Origin: Tigriopus japonicus
Lineage: Eukaryota; Arthropoda; Copepoda; Harpacticoida; Harpacticidae
NCBI GenBank assembly: GCA_010645155.1
Contig: CM021317.1
Coordinates: 9,308,313 to 9,372,312, forward strand
Direction of reading: 5' to 3'
Length of the DNA stretch: 64,000 bases
The first letter of the stretch is position 1. Each line of letters begins with the position of its first letter. A program made the position numbers and the translations under genes. Under the pieces are notes generated by a model that ran no database searches, was not told the DNA's origin, and worked only from the letters and a program-made list of their open reading frames with translations. This document shows, in pieces, positions 38,701 to 49,699 of the stretch.

Positions 38701-41700
38701 TCCAACGAGGCTAATTTGGAGGCCAAAATTGAGAAGAAAAAGGTCGAATTGGAACGGAACCAAAAGAGGCTATTGACCCTGAAAAAGGTACGACCGGCCT
38801 TCATGGATGAATATGAAAAACTAGAGGGCGATCTCAAGAAGCTTTATGAAGAGTACATCCTCCGATTTCGATGCGTGGCTTTCTTGGAGCAACAAGTCGA
38901 CGATTTGGATCGCGTGGAACAAGAGCGAAAAGAAGAGCGAGAATTGGCCACCCGTCGAATTTTGGAACGCATGAGACAAGAGGAAAGTGGAATGAAACCG
39001 AGGGGTGGGACCGGGGTTGGAGACGAAGGTATGGATCTATTTGGGTATGTACTACCTGCATGAACTCTCTTATCAAGGGCTCTTTAGACGACATCGCAGG
39101 CTTGGATTCGGATCTATCCACGGATCAGGATTCGGACGATGACGAGGATGATGATGACGACGAGGATGATTTGAGCATTGAAAATGAAAAGAAAGGACCC
39201 GTTGCCATCAAGGCCAAAAGACACAACGGTCGTCCCAATGGACCGGGATCTCAAAGGTTTGTTCAAGCTAATATACTGTAGTAAAAGAGTACGGTCATTG
39301 ATTCTGCCTTTTAGTTCTTTTTATGGGGCAACAACTTGCTGATTCCATGAGATGCATCACTGACTATAGAAGAATGAGCATACGTAGAACAGTTTTGAAT
39401 TGCAAATAAACCAATAATTTTCAGGATAGCAAATAGACCTGCAAAGGTTTTTGACTGAAACAAGAACCAATAAATTTCTCTGAACTTGGAGGCTAAGGAA
39501 AAGAATCACGATTTCCAGTAGGAACAAATCCATTACCCTCTTCTATAAATGAGACCTTGCCTTTATTGACTGGAATAAGTATTTCAATTTTCAGCCCAAT
39601 CAAATGTCTGAGTCAAAAAGCTATGCTCCCTTAAAGTTCAGTGAGTACTTAAGTTTGAGAAGGCATGCCTTTTTACTCCAGCATTCAATTGAACAGAAAA
39701 TTGAAATAGGTAGTGTACTCAAAGCAAGCCATTTTGAAGAAAAACGCAATTGAATTATTTATTTAAGAAATAATAATTCTCATTGTTAGCCTCCTACTCC
39801 ATAAATTCAGTGCTTCTTGACTAGACGTAAATTCCCCCTAAGATTGCCGTGATAGGTTTGACGGTTGAGGAAGAAGATCGATCCAAATGAAAACGAATTA
39901 ATTGTGGTCCATTTGGAGTCGCTTCATCAAACATTTGAGGGCCGTTAGTTATTCCAAAACGTGTGTACCGGGCGTAACGAAAAAATCTATACACTCAGTA
40001 TTTGCCCAATAGCTCAAGATTAGGTTGTGGTAGACAAATGATTCCGTGTTATGATGGTGGAAAGAGCCTTGTGAGAGTGGAGAGACCTCCAGCCTTTTTC
40101 ATTGCCCTGTTCACTGACATGTGCGAAATGCCCAAATCCCTTGCAAATGACCTCATTGACTTCAGTGGGGCCCTTTTTGCCAGTGTCTTTAAGTTCTTTG
40201 GGTCAAGTTTGGACTTGCGTCCACTCTCAGTCTTTCTCTCAATATTCTGAGACCGCCTCACGGCATATACAGTGGGTCTGGACACGCCCACTTGGTGGGA
40301 AATCTGTGTTGCCGTTTGGCCAGCGGTGGATCGAAATTCGTTTGTCTCTTTCCATATTGAATATCTTGGGAAATATAGCAGCTAGAACGTTCTTTTTTGT
40401 TTTGTTTGATAACTACAGTCAGGAGCAAAAGTATTCGTAACCTCGAAAATTTTATTGATTTTTTAATGATACTCGATTTTTGAAAAATACATATAAGAAC
40501 CATTTTGCTCCTTAGTTATTCTTTTATCATTTAAAAGCTATGATACTTTTCTTTTTAAAAATTTACAAGATTTTGGTTAAAAAGCTGCTCAGAACATGTT
40601 TTAGACCAAGAGCAAAAGTATTCGTAACATTTTGTCAATAGTTTATTGAATGCCCTTTTTGCTGAATTACACTTAAGAGACGTTTTTTATAATCATTTAC
40701 AAGATTTTTACATACATCTGAAGGAATGGAGGCCCATTCTTCATAACAGATTTGCTCCAGTTCGTCAATTGTCTTTGGACGGATTGCGGATACGGACTTT
40801 TAATTCTCTCCAAAGGTTTTCAATTGGATTAAGGTCCGGATTCATGGAGGGCCAGTCCAAGACCTTAATCCGATTGTCCTTCAACCATTTCTTGACCAAA
40901 ATGCTGTTGTGCTTAGGGTCGTTGTCGTGCTGGAAGACAAACTGTCGACCAAGCCGAAGTTTCCGCGCTGAACTCTGGAGATTCTCAGCCAAGATATCCC
41001 GATAGTCTTCTTTTTTCATTGTCCCATGAATTCTCACGAGGTTACCGGTGCCTTTGGCGGAAAAGGAGCCCCATAACATGATCGATCCTCCACCGTGCTT
41101 GACCGTAGGGATGGTGTTTTTTGGATGAAACGCTTCTCCTTTACGTCGCCAAATCCTTTGAACATTGTTGTGACCAAAAAGCTCAACCTTTGTCTCATCT
41201 GACCAAAGAATCCTAGACCAAAAGTCACTGGTCTTGTCAAGGTACTTCTTGGCAAATTCCAAGCGAGCCTTCAAGTGTCTATCCTTGAGCAAGGGAGTCT
41301 TCCGTGGGCAACAAGACTTCAATCCTGCTTTGTGAAGTGAGCGAGCAACAGTAAACCTCGAGATGGACAATCCATTTTCACTGAGACTGTTCCGGATGTC
41401 CTTGACCGTTGTTCGAGGATTATTTGTGACCTCTCTGACAATCTTCCTCTCAAGTCTGGCTGACAGTTTCCTTGGACGACCGGATCTTGGGAGGTTCTCA
41501 ACCGTTCCGTTCTTTCGTGCCTTCTTCACGACGTACTGAATCTTTGAAATCGGGATGTCCAGAAGCTTCGAAATGGCTCTGTAGCCCTTGCCTCCATGAT
41601 GAAGACTTACTATCTTCAACTTCAAGTCCTTGTCGAGCTCCTTGACCTTGGTCATGATTGGCTGACTGTGAAGCAATTGTTCAATTCCGTAAAATTTATA

Positions 41701-42564
41701 AGATCCAAGAAAGATCTAAAAAATCTTGGAAAAAAGGAGACTAAATGACTTTTCTCCGGCTTTCCAGAATGTTCTACATCTTTTGATCAATTTTTTCTAA
41801 TGAAAAATCTGTTTATAAACCTATTTTGTTAACTTTTTTGCGCGTTACGAATACTTTTGCACTATCTAAAATTTTGTTTTTAATAATTAAAAGTTAGTTT
41901 CAGCCATTTTTATAGAACAATTGCGGGAAACTGGTATTATTCTTAATCGGAAAAAAATATTACATTCTTACAAACTTCTTAGCATAGTATTTAATTGGAT
42001 ATAAAGGATTTTCTGGTTTTCTCGTCACGTTACAAATACTTTTGCTCCTGACTGTATATCTTTATGCTATATCATAACACGGAATCATTTGTCTACCACA
42101 ACCTAATCTTGAGCTATTGGGCAAATACTGAGTGTATAGATTTTTTCGTTACGCCCGGTATGCCCACTGCAATCTGAAAAATACATGAATCTCATGGAAC
42201 CGGTAAGCTGTTGCCACATGAACTAAATGGCTTTAAATCCAACTTTATGACCGTACTCTTTTATAACAGTGCATTAGTTCTACTAACACATCTTTTAATA
42301 GGAAAAAAAGTCAATCATTCAATTTGTTCCAGACGAGTGATGGGGACGATGCTCGGAGAAGACGAGGACGATTCGGCGAGCTTGGATTCCGATTCGGACC
42401 TGATCTTGGATGGAAACAATGCTGGAACCAATTCCGATGATGACGATGAGCTCGAGGTCAACGAAATGGCAGCGGCGAGCTTGAGAGCTCGGAAATCGGC
42501 CAAACCTCAGACAACAACTACAGCACCTTTGGCCACGGCCACAAACAGTGACGAAGATTTTTGA
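35733..42564 (+). CDS. CLUAP1: clusterin-associated protein 1 / IFT38
   Basis: Component of intraflagellar transport complex B, needed to build cilia. Exons: 35733-35912, 36004-36183, 37876-38106, 38671-39028, 39088-39256, 42333-42564; 449 aa, frame closes exactly. Seen: the conserved N-terminal calponin-homology-like domain ([20 protein letters not shown], then [21 protein letters not shown]), a coiled-coil middle ([34 protein letters not shown]), then an acidic C-terminus rich in Asp/Glu and the RVMGTM motif found before the acidic tail of vertebrate CLUAP1. Human CLUAP1 is about 413 aa; the extra length is in the acidic tail. Intron 3 starts with GC rather than GT (aag|gcgagt); the next GT would give a stop. 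The last intron (39257-42332) carries two nested transposons. In a crustacean, cilia are restricted to sensory neurons, so expression there is expected by inference. Confidence 0.95.
36661..36760. mobile_element. hAT-end-like fragment in CLUAP1 intron 2
   Basis: The left side, tagacgggcataaggtgcaa, resembles the left end of the hAT-type element at 3485 (tagggacgggcagaaagtgc). About 80 bases on, gcacttatt and tgtccgtctct form an imperfect inverted counterpart. No clear 8-bp duplication is visible. A decayed short copy of the same family is likely. Confidence 0.4.
36768..36777 (+). repeat. G10 homopolymer
   Basis: Ten guanines in a row next to the hAT-like fragment in CLUAP1 intron 2. It is prone to length variation and sequencing error. 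Confidence 0.8.
40049..40405 (-). pseudogene. transposase N-terminal fragment (mariner-like)
   Basis: Read on the minus strand the frame gives ...[20 protein letters not shown], a helix-turn-helix of the kind that binds the inverted repeats. A GRKSKL linker and a second helix-turn-helix ([20 protein letters not shown]) follow. This is the paired DNA-binding domain of Tc1/mariner transposases. The frame then runs into the 88-bp inverted repeat and stops; no catalytic DDE domain is present, so it is a non-functional remnant. It belongs to the outer element, not to the Tc1 insert that begins just beyond it. Confidence 0.75.
40416..42054. mobile_element. Tc1-type DNA transposon with IR/DR ends
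   Basis: 1639 bp, starting cagtcaggagcaaaagtatt and ending with its near-complement, flanked by TA (40414-40415 and 42055-42056). Each end carries two copies of the motif agcaaaagtattcgtaac: outer 40422-40441 and inner 40609-40628 on the left, inner 41844-41860 and outer 42029-42048 on the right. This double-site arrangement is the IR/DR structure known from Sleeping Beauty-like elements. It contains one transposase gene with a late frameshift. It is inserted inside the mariner-like element in CLUAP1's last intron. Confidence 0.95.
40635..41655 (-). pseudogene. Tc1 transposase, frameshifted near the C-terminus
   Basis: Cut-and-paste transposase of the DD34E type. The frame opens at ATG 41655 ([14 protein letters not shown]) and runs 296 codons to a stop at 40765-40767. 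Seen: the N-terminal helix-turn-helix pair ([34 protein letters not shown]), a GRPRK hook between them, then the catalytic Asp in WSDET, the second Asp in FQHDNDPKH, and the Glu in NPIENLW with 34 residues between the last two. Just after RNPSKD the frame breaks: one extra base at about 40770-40775 shifts it. In the next frame the family's C-terminus continues ([11 protein letters not shown]...) to a stop at 40635-40637. Without the shift it would be about 339 aa, the usual Tc1 size. All three catalytic residues precede the break, so partial activity cannot be excluded. Confidence 0.9.
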
Positions 42565-42783
42565 AACTTGAAGCAAACGCATTTTGTTAGTAAAGAAACA
42601 CGGAGATCATGGACACTTAATAACATAAAAGGTGTTATTTCTAAACTAGGTCCAGGCAAAACAACAGACATAATTCAGAATGAAATCCAAGGAATGCGGG
42701 AATGAGATCAAATACTGCACACAACGTCTGGGAGAAGGGAGCGGGAAGATTGATCTGAGAGATGGCGGATAGGCTAGTGTTGT

Positions 42784-42789
42784 TTTATT
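42784..42789 (-). terminator. CYCS: polyadenylation signal of cytochrome c
   Basis: AATAAA on the minus strand, about 140 bases past the cytochrome c stop. The 3' ends of cytochrome c and CLUAP1 converge in this 360-bp interval. Confidence 0.55.
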
Positions 42790-42928
42790 CATTCCTTTCA
42801 TTCTCTAGAACACTGCGGTAGTTTTTCAAGATGATGGATGTTTGAAAACATTCTATTGAGTCTTGGATTATTTTCTATGGCCTGAAAAGTCTTCGAGCTT
42901 GTTGTTTTAGTTTATCATCAGAGAGGAG

Positions 42929-43580
42929 TTATGACGAGCTCGCCGATTTGAGGTAAGCGATCAAGTCATCACGGTCGCCCTTCTTCTTCAAGCCCGCGAA
43001 CACCATCTTGGTACCGGGAATGTACTTCTTGGGGTTCGTTAGGTAGATATCCAAAGTCTCTTCGTTCCACGTCACACCTACGATAAAAGATTAAAAGAGT
43101 TAGATGGCGTCTACTCGAGCGCGGCAGCGAAAAGACAAAGTTTAATGGGGCTGAAGAGTCAAATAGCGCTATGCAAGAACCATTGATCAGGTTTCATATC
43201 ACGAAAACCTTTGCAAAATTATCGAAAAGTTATGGTCGCAATGAAGCCAAGGTCAATGGCGCAAAAAAGTAAATGAAGCCACAACGTTCCAACACGTTGT
43301 CGAACTAATCGAATTCCACGCGTTTTTCATAAACAGCCCTAGATTCAAGCGGATCGCTCTCGGACAGTGAATCGTCTGCCAAAGTCATGCCATGAAGTGA
43401 GTTCGCGTTACCTTTGGACTTGTTAGCATCGGTGTAGTTAAATCCGGGGGCTTGTCCCGTTTGTCGGCCATACATGCCGTGGAGGTTGGGGCCCACCTTG
43501 TGCTTGCCACCGGCTTCGATGGTGTGGCATTGGGTGCACTTTTGCACGAAGATCTTCTTGCCCTTCTCGATATCACCCAT
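42929..43580 (-). CDS. CYCS: cytochrome c
   Basis: Mobile electron carrier between complexes III and IV in the mitochondrial intermembrane space, also a trigger of the apoptosome in animals. Two exons, 43580-43412 and 43077-42929, split a glycine codon at SK-G-VTW; 105 aa, the normal animal length. Seen: [11 protein letters not shown] start, haem-binding C15-T-Q-C18-H19, the [20 protein letters not shown] block, and axial ligand Met81 in [11 protein letters not shown] start at ATG 43580 because MGD matches the family; an in-frame frame extends upstream but would add an unusual N-terminus. Convergent with CLUAP1. Two further respiratory genes lie 9 and 13 kb away. Confidence 0.97.
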
Positions 43581-43669
43581 TTTGCGGTCGGAGCTGCGAA
43601 CAAAAAGCACTCGAGTGTCAAACAAACGACCGATGTGCAACCCACAGCGATCCCGTCACACGACTAACG

Positions 43670-45147
43670 AGGATTCCGCTCGGCTCAAAAGCACGACGAC
43701 TTTCATTTCAAATATGGAGGATCAACATCAGCGGCAGAAGCAGCAGCTGAATGTTGACGATTAGTCGAACAAGCGAGAAAGCTGGCTTTTCAGATCAAGG
43801 TCAAGGAACAACATTGACGGATGAAATTGTAACGAATACCCAAAAAAAAGAGCCAGCCCCATTTGTCTCTGTAGCGTTGTTTATACAGTCACTTTAATCT
43901 AGTCCTACTAATAAAGTTATGGGAGCTTTTTAGCGCGATTCATCCGCCAGAGCTAACCACTTCTATCCAACTCGAAGTGGTTTTATGGCGGCCACCATTA
44001 AGTTGTTTAATTGAAGACCAGTCCCAGTCTGGGATTGGATTATCGGCTCTTGAAAAGTCTTGAAGAGGCTATTTCTGCAAACTAGAAGAACTTCAAACAC
44101 GGGATGTCCAAAAACGAGCTTCAATAACAATGACACAGTTCAAATCCATACTTTCAAGAAAGCCTGCCCGATTCGTAGCCATTTCATTCGCAAAGTCAAG
44201 ACCAAAATACTCGATGGTTTAGCTTTCTTACCTTTTTCACTGTTTTTAGGGCAAAGTGAGGGACTTTTGCGAAGAACGACACTTAAGTCAGTGGATCGAT
44301 TGAATGATTGCACTAACATACACGACGAGAAGGCCACGAGGTTCAGTTACGCCAAGTTTTCTGACGAGTTATGGCCAAACGAGGGGCAAAAAATGGGCCA
44401 ATCGAGTGTTCCGTCAAAACGGAGGATGCAATCATCGCGGATCATCTGAATCATGAGAATGAACGTCAGTAGGCACAGTGTTTTCAACACCAAAGACACG
44501 GAGGATCCGTCAGAGCGTTGATTGATTAAAGGTCAAAATGTGTCACAAACTGGTCAGTTGATGACAAAGTGGAAAGCCTGAAAAGTCTTGAAGTTGGCTT
44601 GCTGATGAAATCGCAGTGTGGCCGCGAAATGAAAGACGAAATCCGAAAGATCAACGGAACTTTTAGAGAGACTCAATCATGTCATGGCTATAATTGATGG
44701 ATGAGGTCCTTTCTATGTACTAGCAATCAACACTAGTCGCGTTGTCAAAAATACGGAGCATCGAACTGTCAATGATTTTGGCATCGTTTTCGGAGACCAA
44801 GCCATAAAAAACGGCTGAAATTCGGCTCGCTGTTTGTATTGACCCGCCTTTTCAGCCTCATCTTCAAAATGGCGACGCCCTGATCGCACCAAATCGGCGG
44901 CGGACACTGTGAATGAGCTGCCAACGAATCATCCAAAAGACTCGAGTCCATTTACGAGTCTTGAAAAATGATAGGTTAATTTCTTATTCTTTGCAACCTC
45001 CAATTTTGTCTATGAACTAGCGAGCGGAATAAGGTAGAATATTTATTGCCTGAAATCTCAAGAAAAGGTGCAATAAAAGATTTTTGCGGTTTGCAAAGTC
45101 GGTTTGTCCATAGAGTAGACTTAAATATATCATATTGATGACAAGTA
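43670..45147. other. intergenic, upstream of cytochrome c
   Basis: Presumed promoter of cytochrome c on the left. No gene recognised; the open frame 44060-44449 (+) has no motif. Confidence 0.4.
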
Positions 45148-46290
45148 CAATCGAATCTCGATATAAGAAACTTTTCTGTCTGCGGCAAAATGTTGCTTGT
45201 ATCGAGATTTTTCTTATATCGAGACTCAAGAAAATTGGCTCAAGAAACGATAAAAAATACGAGGAAACTACCAAATGAGTTTACCTCACCTTATATAACC
45301 TTACAAGCTTACTTTCAATACAACAAAATCTGACAATGACTCAAAACTTTAGCTTTTAAAAATAGTTATTAAAACACACAAATTTACATTACAAATGCAT
45401 GTATTTATATCTCTCTTACAAAGCTTAAGAACTTGTTTCAATCTCAATTTGACAAAAAAATGAAAGAAGAAAGTACAATTTTGTCATCATGATTGGTAAA
45501 TTATCTAACCTAGACAGGGACAAACAACTTTGTAAAAAAATTGAGCCTGCCACGCTTTCATACTGACGAAGTTTTTTGCTATTTTGAAATTGAGATATTA
45601 GAATATCTCAACTACAAATCTTCTATTCTCAGTTTGACCTTAAATTACTTCAAATTTGAGAGACTTTCTTGGGTTCACATGACACTTCCTTGGATTGCTT
45701 ATTTTCCACTAGGTTTTGCTTTGGCAGACACACAATTTGTTTCACTCTCAAGCATTGCAAATTTGATGGCAAAATGAGTTTACATTATTTTTTAAAATTG
45801 TCTACAAATTATTTTTCTTCTTTTTCTTATTTCTTTATTTTTCTTTCCATGTCATCAAAATAGTTATTGTTGAGTGACATGTTGGGCAATTTTTAGCGAT
45901 TTTAGGCTTCAAAATGCAATTTTTTGTTCTTTTGAGTGAAACTTGAAAAGGGCAAGTTTTTTTTTTTTTCAAAAGAGGCGCAAGGCGCGAGAGCCCAAAA
46001 AAGTGCGCAAAAGGCACCCTAAAAAGCGCAAAGTTTGCGCAAAATATGGAAGCACTGCATTGATACTTTTAGAAATGCTTCGTTTTGTTTTTTTTTGTTT
46101 GTGCTGTGACCAATTTAAGCAAGAGAAATAGGCCAACACTTTGAAAATGTTTCTTTTAGCGAGATTGAGGAAAAATGGAAAATTTCTTATATCGAGAATT
46201 CTTATGTAGTAAAATTTTGGTCAGCACGGAAAAGTTTCTTAGATCGCGAAAATTTCCTAAACTGAGATTTCTTATATCGAGATTCGACTG
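45148..46290. mobile_element. pogo-like non-autonomous DNA transposon
   Basis: The ends read caatcgaatctcgatataag on the left and, complemented, cagtcgaatctcgatataag on the right, each flanked by TA (45146-45147 and 46291-46292). CAGTCGAATCTCGATATAA-type termini are characteristic of pogo/Tigger elements in the Tc1/mariner superfamily. The core 'cttatatcgaga' recurs in direct and inverted orientation just inside both ends. The 1143-bp interior is AT-rich and has no transposase. Confidence 0.85.
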
Positions 46291-46292
46291 TA

Positions 46293-48440
46293 ATCGGCTT
46301 TTTAAGATTGTGCAGAAGTCTCTAGGATTTCCACGTTTCTTCATGATTGGTTTCAATATGAGGAATGTTGTTGGCCCGACAAATTGACCGCCTTTTGAAA
46401 CTTCAAACCAGGGATTTCCAGGAGGAACAAACTAAATGAGGATTTCTCAATGTTGATAGTGACAGGCCTAAAAAGCTTAAATAATTGAATATCGGAATTT
46501 CCACCATCGTTAAAAAAACCTTATGAAGGCGGTATGAATTGAATAAGTTTTCAAGATGACACATTTTGAACCCTCGAAACCTCTGAAAATGACGTCGGTG
46601 ATTCAGAGAAAATCTATTTTAGTCTTTTAGTTAAAGCAGACCTGTAATGTAATTGAAATTGAAATTACAATAGCGTAATTATTAGTACGTTTTCCCGTAA
46701 TGGTAATGTAATTAATTACATTTAGAGCAATGTAATTGACATTTTTCTACAACAAAAAAAAACAGTTCCATTTTCACCTCGCTTACAAGTTCTGAGATCA
46801 ATCATTTTGCCTTTTTTCCTTGAAATTTCTACGTTTTTTCCTTGTCCTTCCAACATCATTCTTAGTATACACTGATGCACTCAAAATTCGCAAGTTTTTT
46901 ATCCCACTCAAACATGTAGCATTTGAAAAGAATGGCATTCCAGTTGGGTTGGAAAATTTATATATCATTAGCTTTATTACGTAAAAAGTGAAATTAATAT
47001 TTATATGCTATTTGGTCTACCAACGAGTTTCTGTTGGCAGATCTGTACCACCCATCAGAGTGGGTTGATCAGGAATAGGTTTTAAAAATTTGTCCAATCC
47101 TACCTTAAATGGTGCTTGCTGTTTGAGGATTAGCTCCTTCATATTCCCGACGAAGACTAATGGGCAAAGGATTGAACAATGAAGGAGCTTTCAAAATTAT
47201 AAAAAAGTGAGGAGGACTTCATTGTTCGAACTAGCCTAGGATTAGGCTTAGAACTAGGGTTCAAGTAAAACCTCCAAGATCGCTACAGCTGTCCTGAAAT
47301 CCGAGGTTAGGACAGAGCCCATGAACGCTTTTGAAGACATGCAGTATCAGATATCTTTCATACCTTCTCTGAGCACTATACAGACCTAACTTTAGGAGTC
47401 TCTACCATATCTGTGGTCTCTACCACTATGAGAGCTGTCTCATTCCTATGATGTTCACAGTGTACACATTTTTGAACCTCTTTGACCTTTTTCAAACCTT
47501 CCAAACTCATGGGAGCCCCAGTGGGTGAGGCATATTCAAGATGAGGCTGAACAAAAACAATTTCTTACTGAAAATGTGATGTAAATGTAGTGTTAAATAC
47601 TGGCGTTTTCGCCTAAATCTGAAATCGATCTGCGATAAAAAAAATCTCTTTTCATTTTTATTTTTTTTAATAATTGAAAAAATCAAGCATTTTTGGAATT
47701 TGCCATGTTTTTCCAAAATAACAAGATTGAGAAAATTGCAAAAAAATAGGGAAATTGTTTGTTCCCTTCAGAATTATTTGACAAAATATGTCAAAATAAA
47801 ATTGTGTAAAGACGCAAAGACAATTTCTTACATTAATGCTAATTTATTTATCAGTTATTTCAAGCTATGAAGTAAGGCTTACAGATGATGTGAGTATAGG
47901 GAAAAGGTCAGTTTCTCCTGCAATTAATGAGAAGAGTGCAAATAAAATTACCAAAATAATCCGATTTCGTTACATCATTTCTAAAATAAATACCAAAAAT
48001 ACTTATATATATATTGGTGAAATATTTTTCACCAAAATTTGGTGTCTCTGACAATGAGGTATGTTTCAGATCTAGAAAACTTAAAGGATTTTTTTTCAAT
48101 TGTTAAGATGTTTGAGTTTAATTAGTTCATTTTTGATTAGTTTAGCAATGATTGATAATTTGAGTAACCAAATGAAACCAAAAGTTTCTTTAGAAAGAGG
48201 GTTTAACATTAAAAGGAAGTCACATCATACAAACATTTCTTGTAAGGGCGTTTCTAATTCTAAAATTGACCATGGTATCAAAGTGCCCAGTTTTTGGACA
48301 CAAACTAAATGTTTTAAGTCTAAATATACCTAGATGTCTATGCTCTGGTAGGCAGAACATAGCACGTTCAAATGTAATAAGATTTCAGACCAATGCAGGA
48401 TTCATTTTACAAAATTCATTATCATTTTGATTATGTTTTT
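46293..48440. other. AT-rich intergenic, no gene seen
   Basis: No exon recognised. Around 46640-46740 the words gtaatgtaattg/caattacatt recur several times, which looks like a decayed element, but I cannot fix its ends. Confidence 0.4.
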
Positions 48441-48449
48441 GCTATTTTC

Positions 48450-48652
48450 GGCCACTTTAGGCCACTTTTAGATGTGGGCGAGGACATATTTTTTTCAGCC
48501 ACCAGATCGCAAATTCGGCCACTTTCGGCCACTTTTGGAAGTGACCGAGAGATTTTCTTTCTGTCGGCAACTGGGTTTCAAATTCGCCCACTTTTGCATA
48601 AAAGTGGCCGAAAATCGGGCACGTGTTCATTTCGGCCACCTGGCAGCCCTGC
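48450..48652. repeat. iterated CGGCCACTTT motifs, possible transposon end
   Basis: cggccacttt or close variants occur at least five times in 200 bases, in both orientations (for example at about 48457, 48517 and, inverted, 48601). The block ends ccacctggcagccctg, whose complement cagggctgccagg resembles a hAT terminus. I could not find a matching left end or a duplication. Confidence 0.45.
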
Positions 48653-49699
48653 TTGTTTAGAGTTAGTATTGTAAGTAGGGAAGGAGCGTCGACACAGGCA
48701 AGTTATTTGGTTTTTTTGAAGCATCAAATGTTCACCGTTGCTGTCACCACCATCAATCAGGAAGTTCAATTTAAACCGAAAGTTGATTTTGCAATCAGTT
48801 TATGTAGATCATGCTAGTAAACATAATGAAGAACGCGTTACTCCTGAATTCCTTTTGGAAAAATGCAATTGCATTACAAAGAACAATTTAATTTTTGAAA
48901 CAGGCATGAATTTTCAGGATGGGCAATGTGGGGTTTTAAACATCTAAATTACAATGATTTTGTTTCAAATTTAAAAGGCAATACATCCTGCTTCATGTAG
49001 GTTTTGATATTCAGTTCTTATGTTCAAGAGTATTGAAGATATGTGCAAATTTGAAAGAGAAATTAGCAATACAAAGGAAATTTTTGTTTTAAAAAGTGCA
49101 ATATTTCTAATTTATCTAATTCTACCGTATTGAAGATGATTTACAAAAAATATTAAGAAATGAACGTTTTAAGTAATAATATGCATAAATCTTAAAACCA
49201 ACCTAGAATCATAGAGAAATGAAAAAAATAAAAAGATACCGCTCCCACGCAAGTACGAACAGTTTTTGATATTTTTTGACGAGCTTTAAACGAGGACAGC
49301 TGACGAGCGGATTTTGGGCAGCTTCCTTCCTAAGAATTTTCTTGGCTTGTTTTTCGTTTATCGGTCGGGGAGAGAAGGCGTAAAGGAGTAAAAACTCGGT
49401 TTCAATTCGTTTTTAAGATCACACGCGACATTTTATGGGGTATTTGTTTCCTCTGTGGAATACGAAGCGGCTCTCGGGCACTGCGCGTGCCGCATTGGTT
49501 TCACGACGTCTTCGGCTCGATCGAGTCACCCTGGTTGAGAATTTCGCGGTTTCTCGCTTCCATCAACATCAACAACACTACTCCACGGAAACTAACCTCG
49601 CATCTCGATTTCCACTCTTCTGGATTATTGGCGCCGTTTTCAATTCAAATCTACGTTTATTAATTCCGTGATTGAGGAGTGGATGCTTGATTGAGGACG
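48653..49699. other. intergenic and NAA40 promoter/5' UTR
   Basis: No recognised gene. An upstream open frame (ATG 49435, 78 codons, stop before 49675) lies shortly before the NAA40 start. If the 5' UTR reaches that far it would act as a uORF; it has no recognisable protein motif. Confidence 0.4.

Larger units (their letters stand above)
39968..42158. mobile_element. mariner-like element with perfect 88-bp inverted repeats, interrupted by Tc1
   Basis: The left arm 39968-40055 (ccgggcgtaacgaaaaaatc...) is an exact inverted match of the right arm ending at 42158. TA flanks both ends (39966-39967 and 42159-42160). Removing the Tc1 insert leaves only about 550 bp, so the element is an internally deleted derivative. 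It keeps a piece of transposase on the minus strand. It lies in the last intron of CLUAP1. Identical arms suggest recent activity or gene conversion, and in the primary transcript they could fold into a long hairpin. Confidence 0.85.

Noticed and set aside
40258..40503. 81-codon minus-strand frame across the Tc1 left boundary
   Set aside because: It crosses the junction between the outer element and the Tc1 insert in a frame unrelated to either transposase.
43581..43640. N-terminal extension of cytochrome c from the longer open frame
   Set aside because: Cytochrome c has no presequence and MGD at 43580 matches the family start; the upstream codons are probably 5' UTR.
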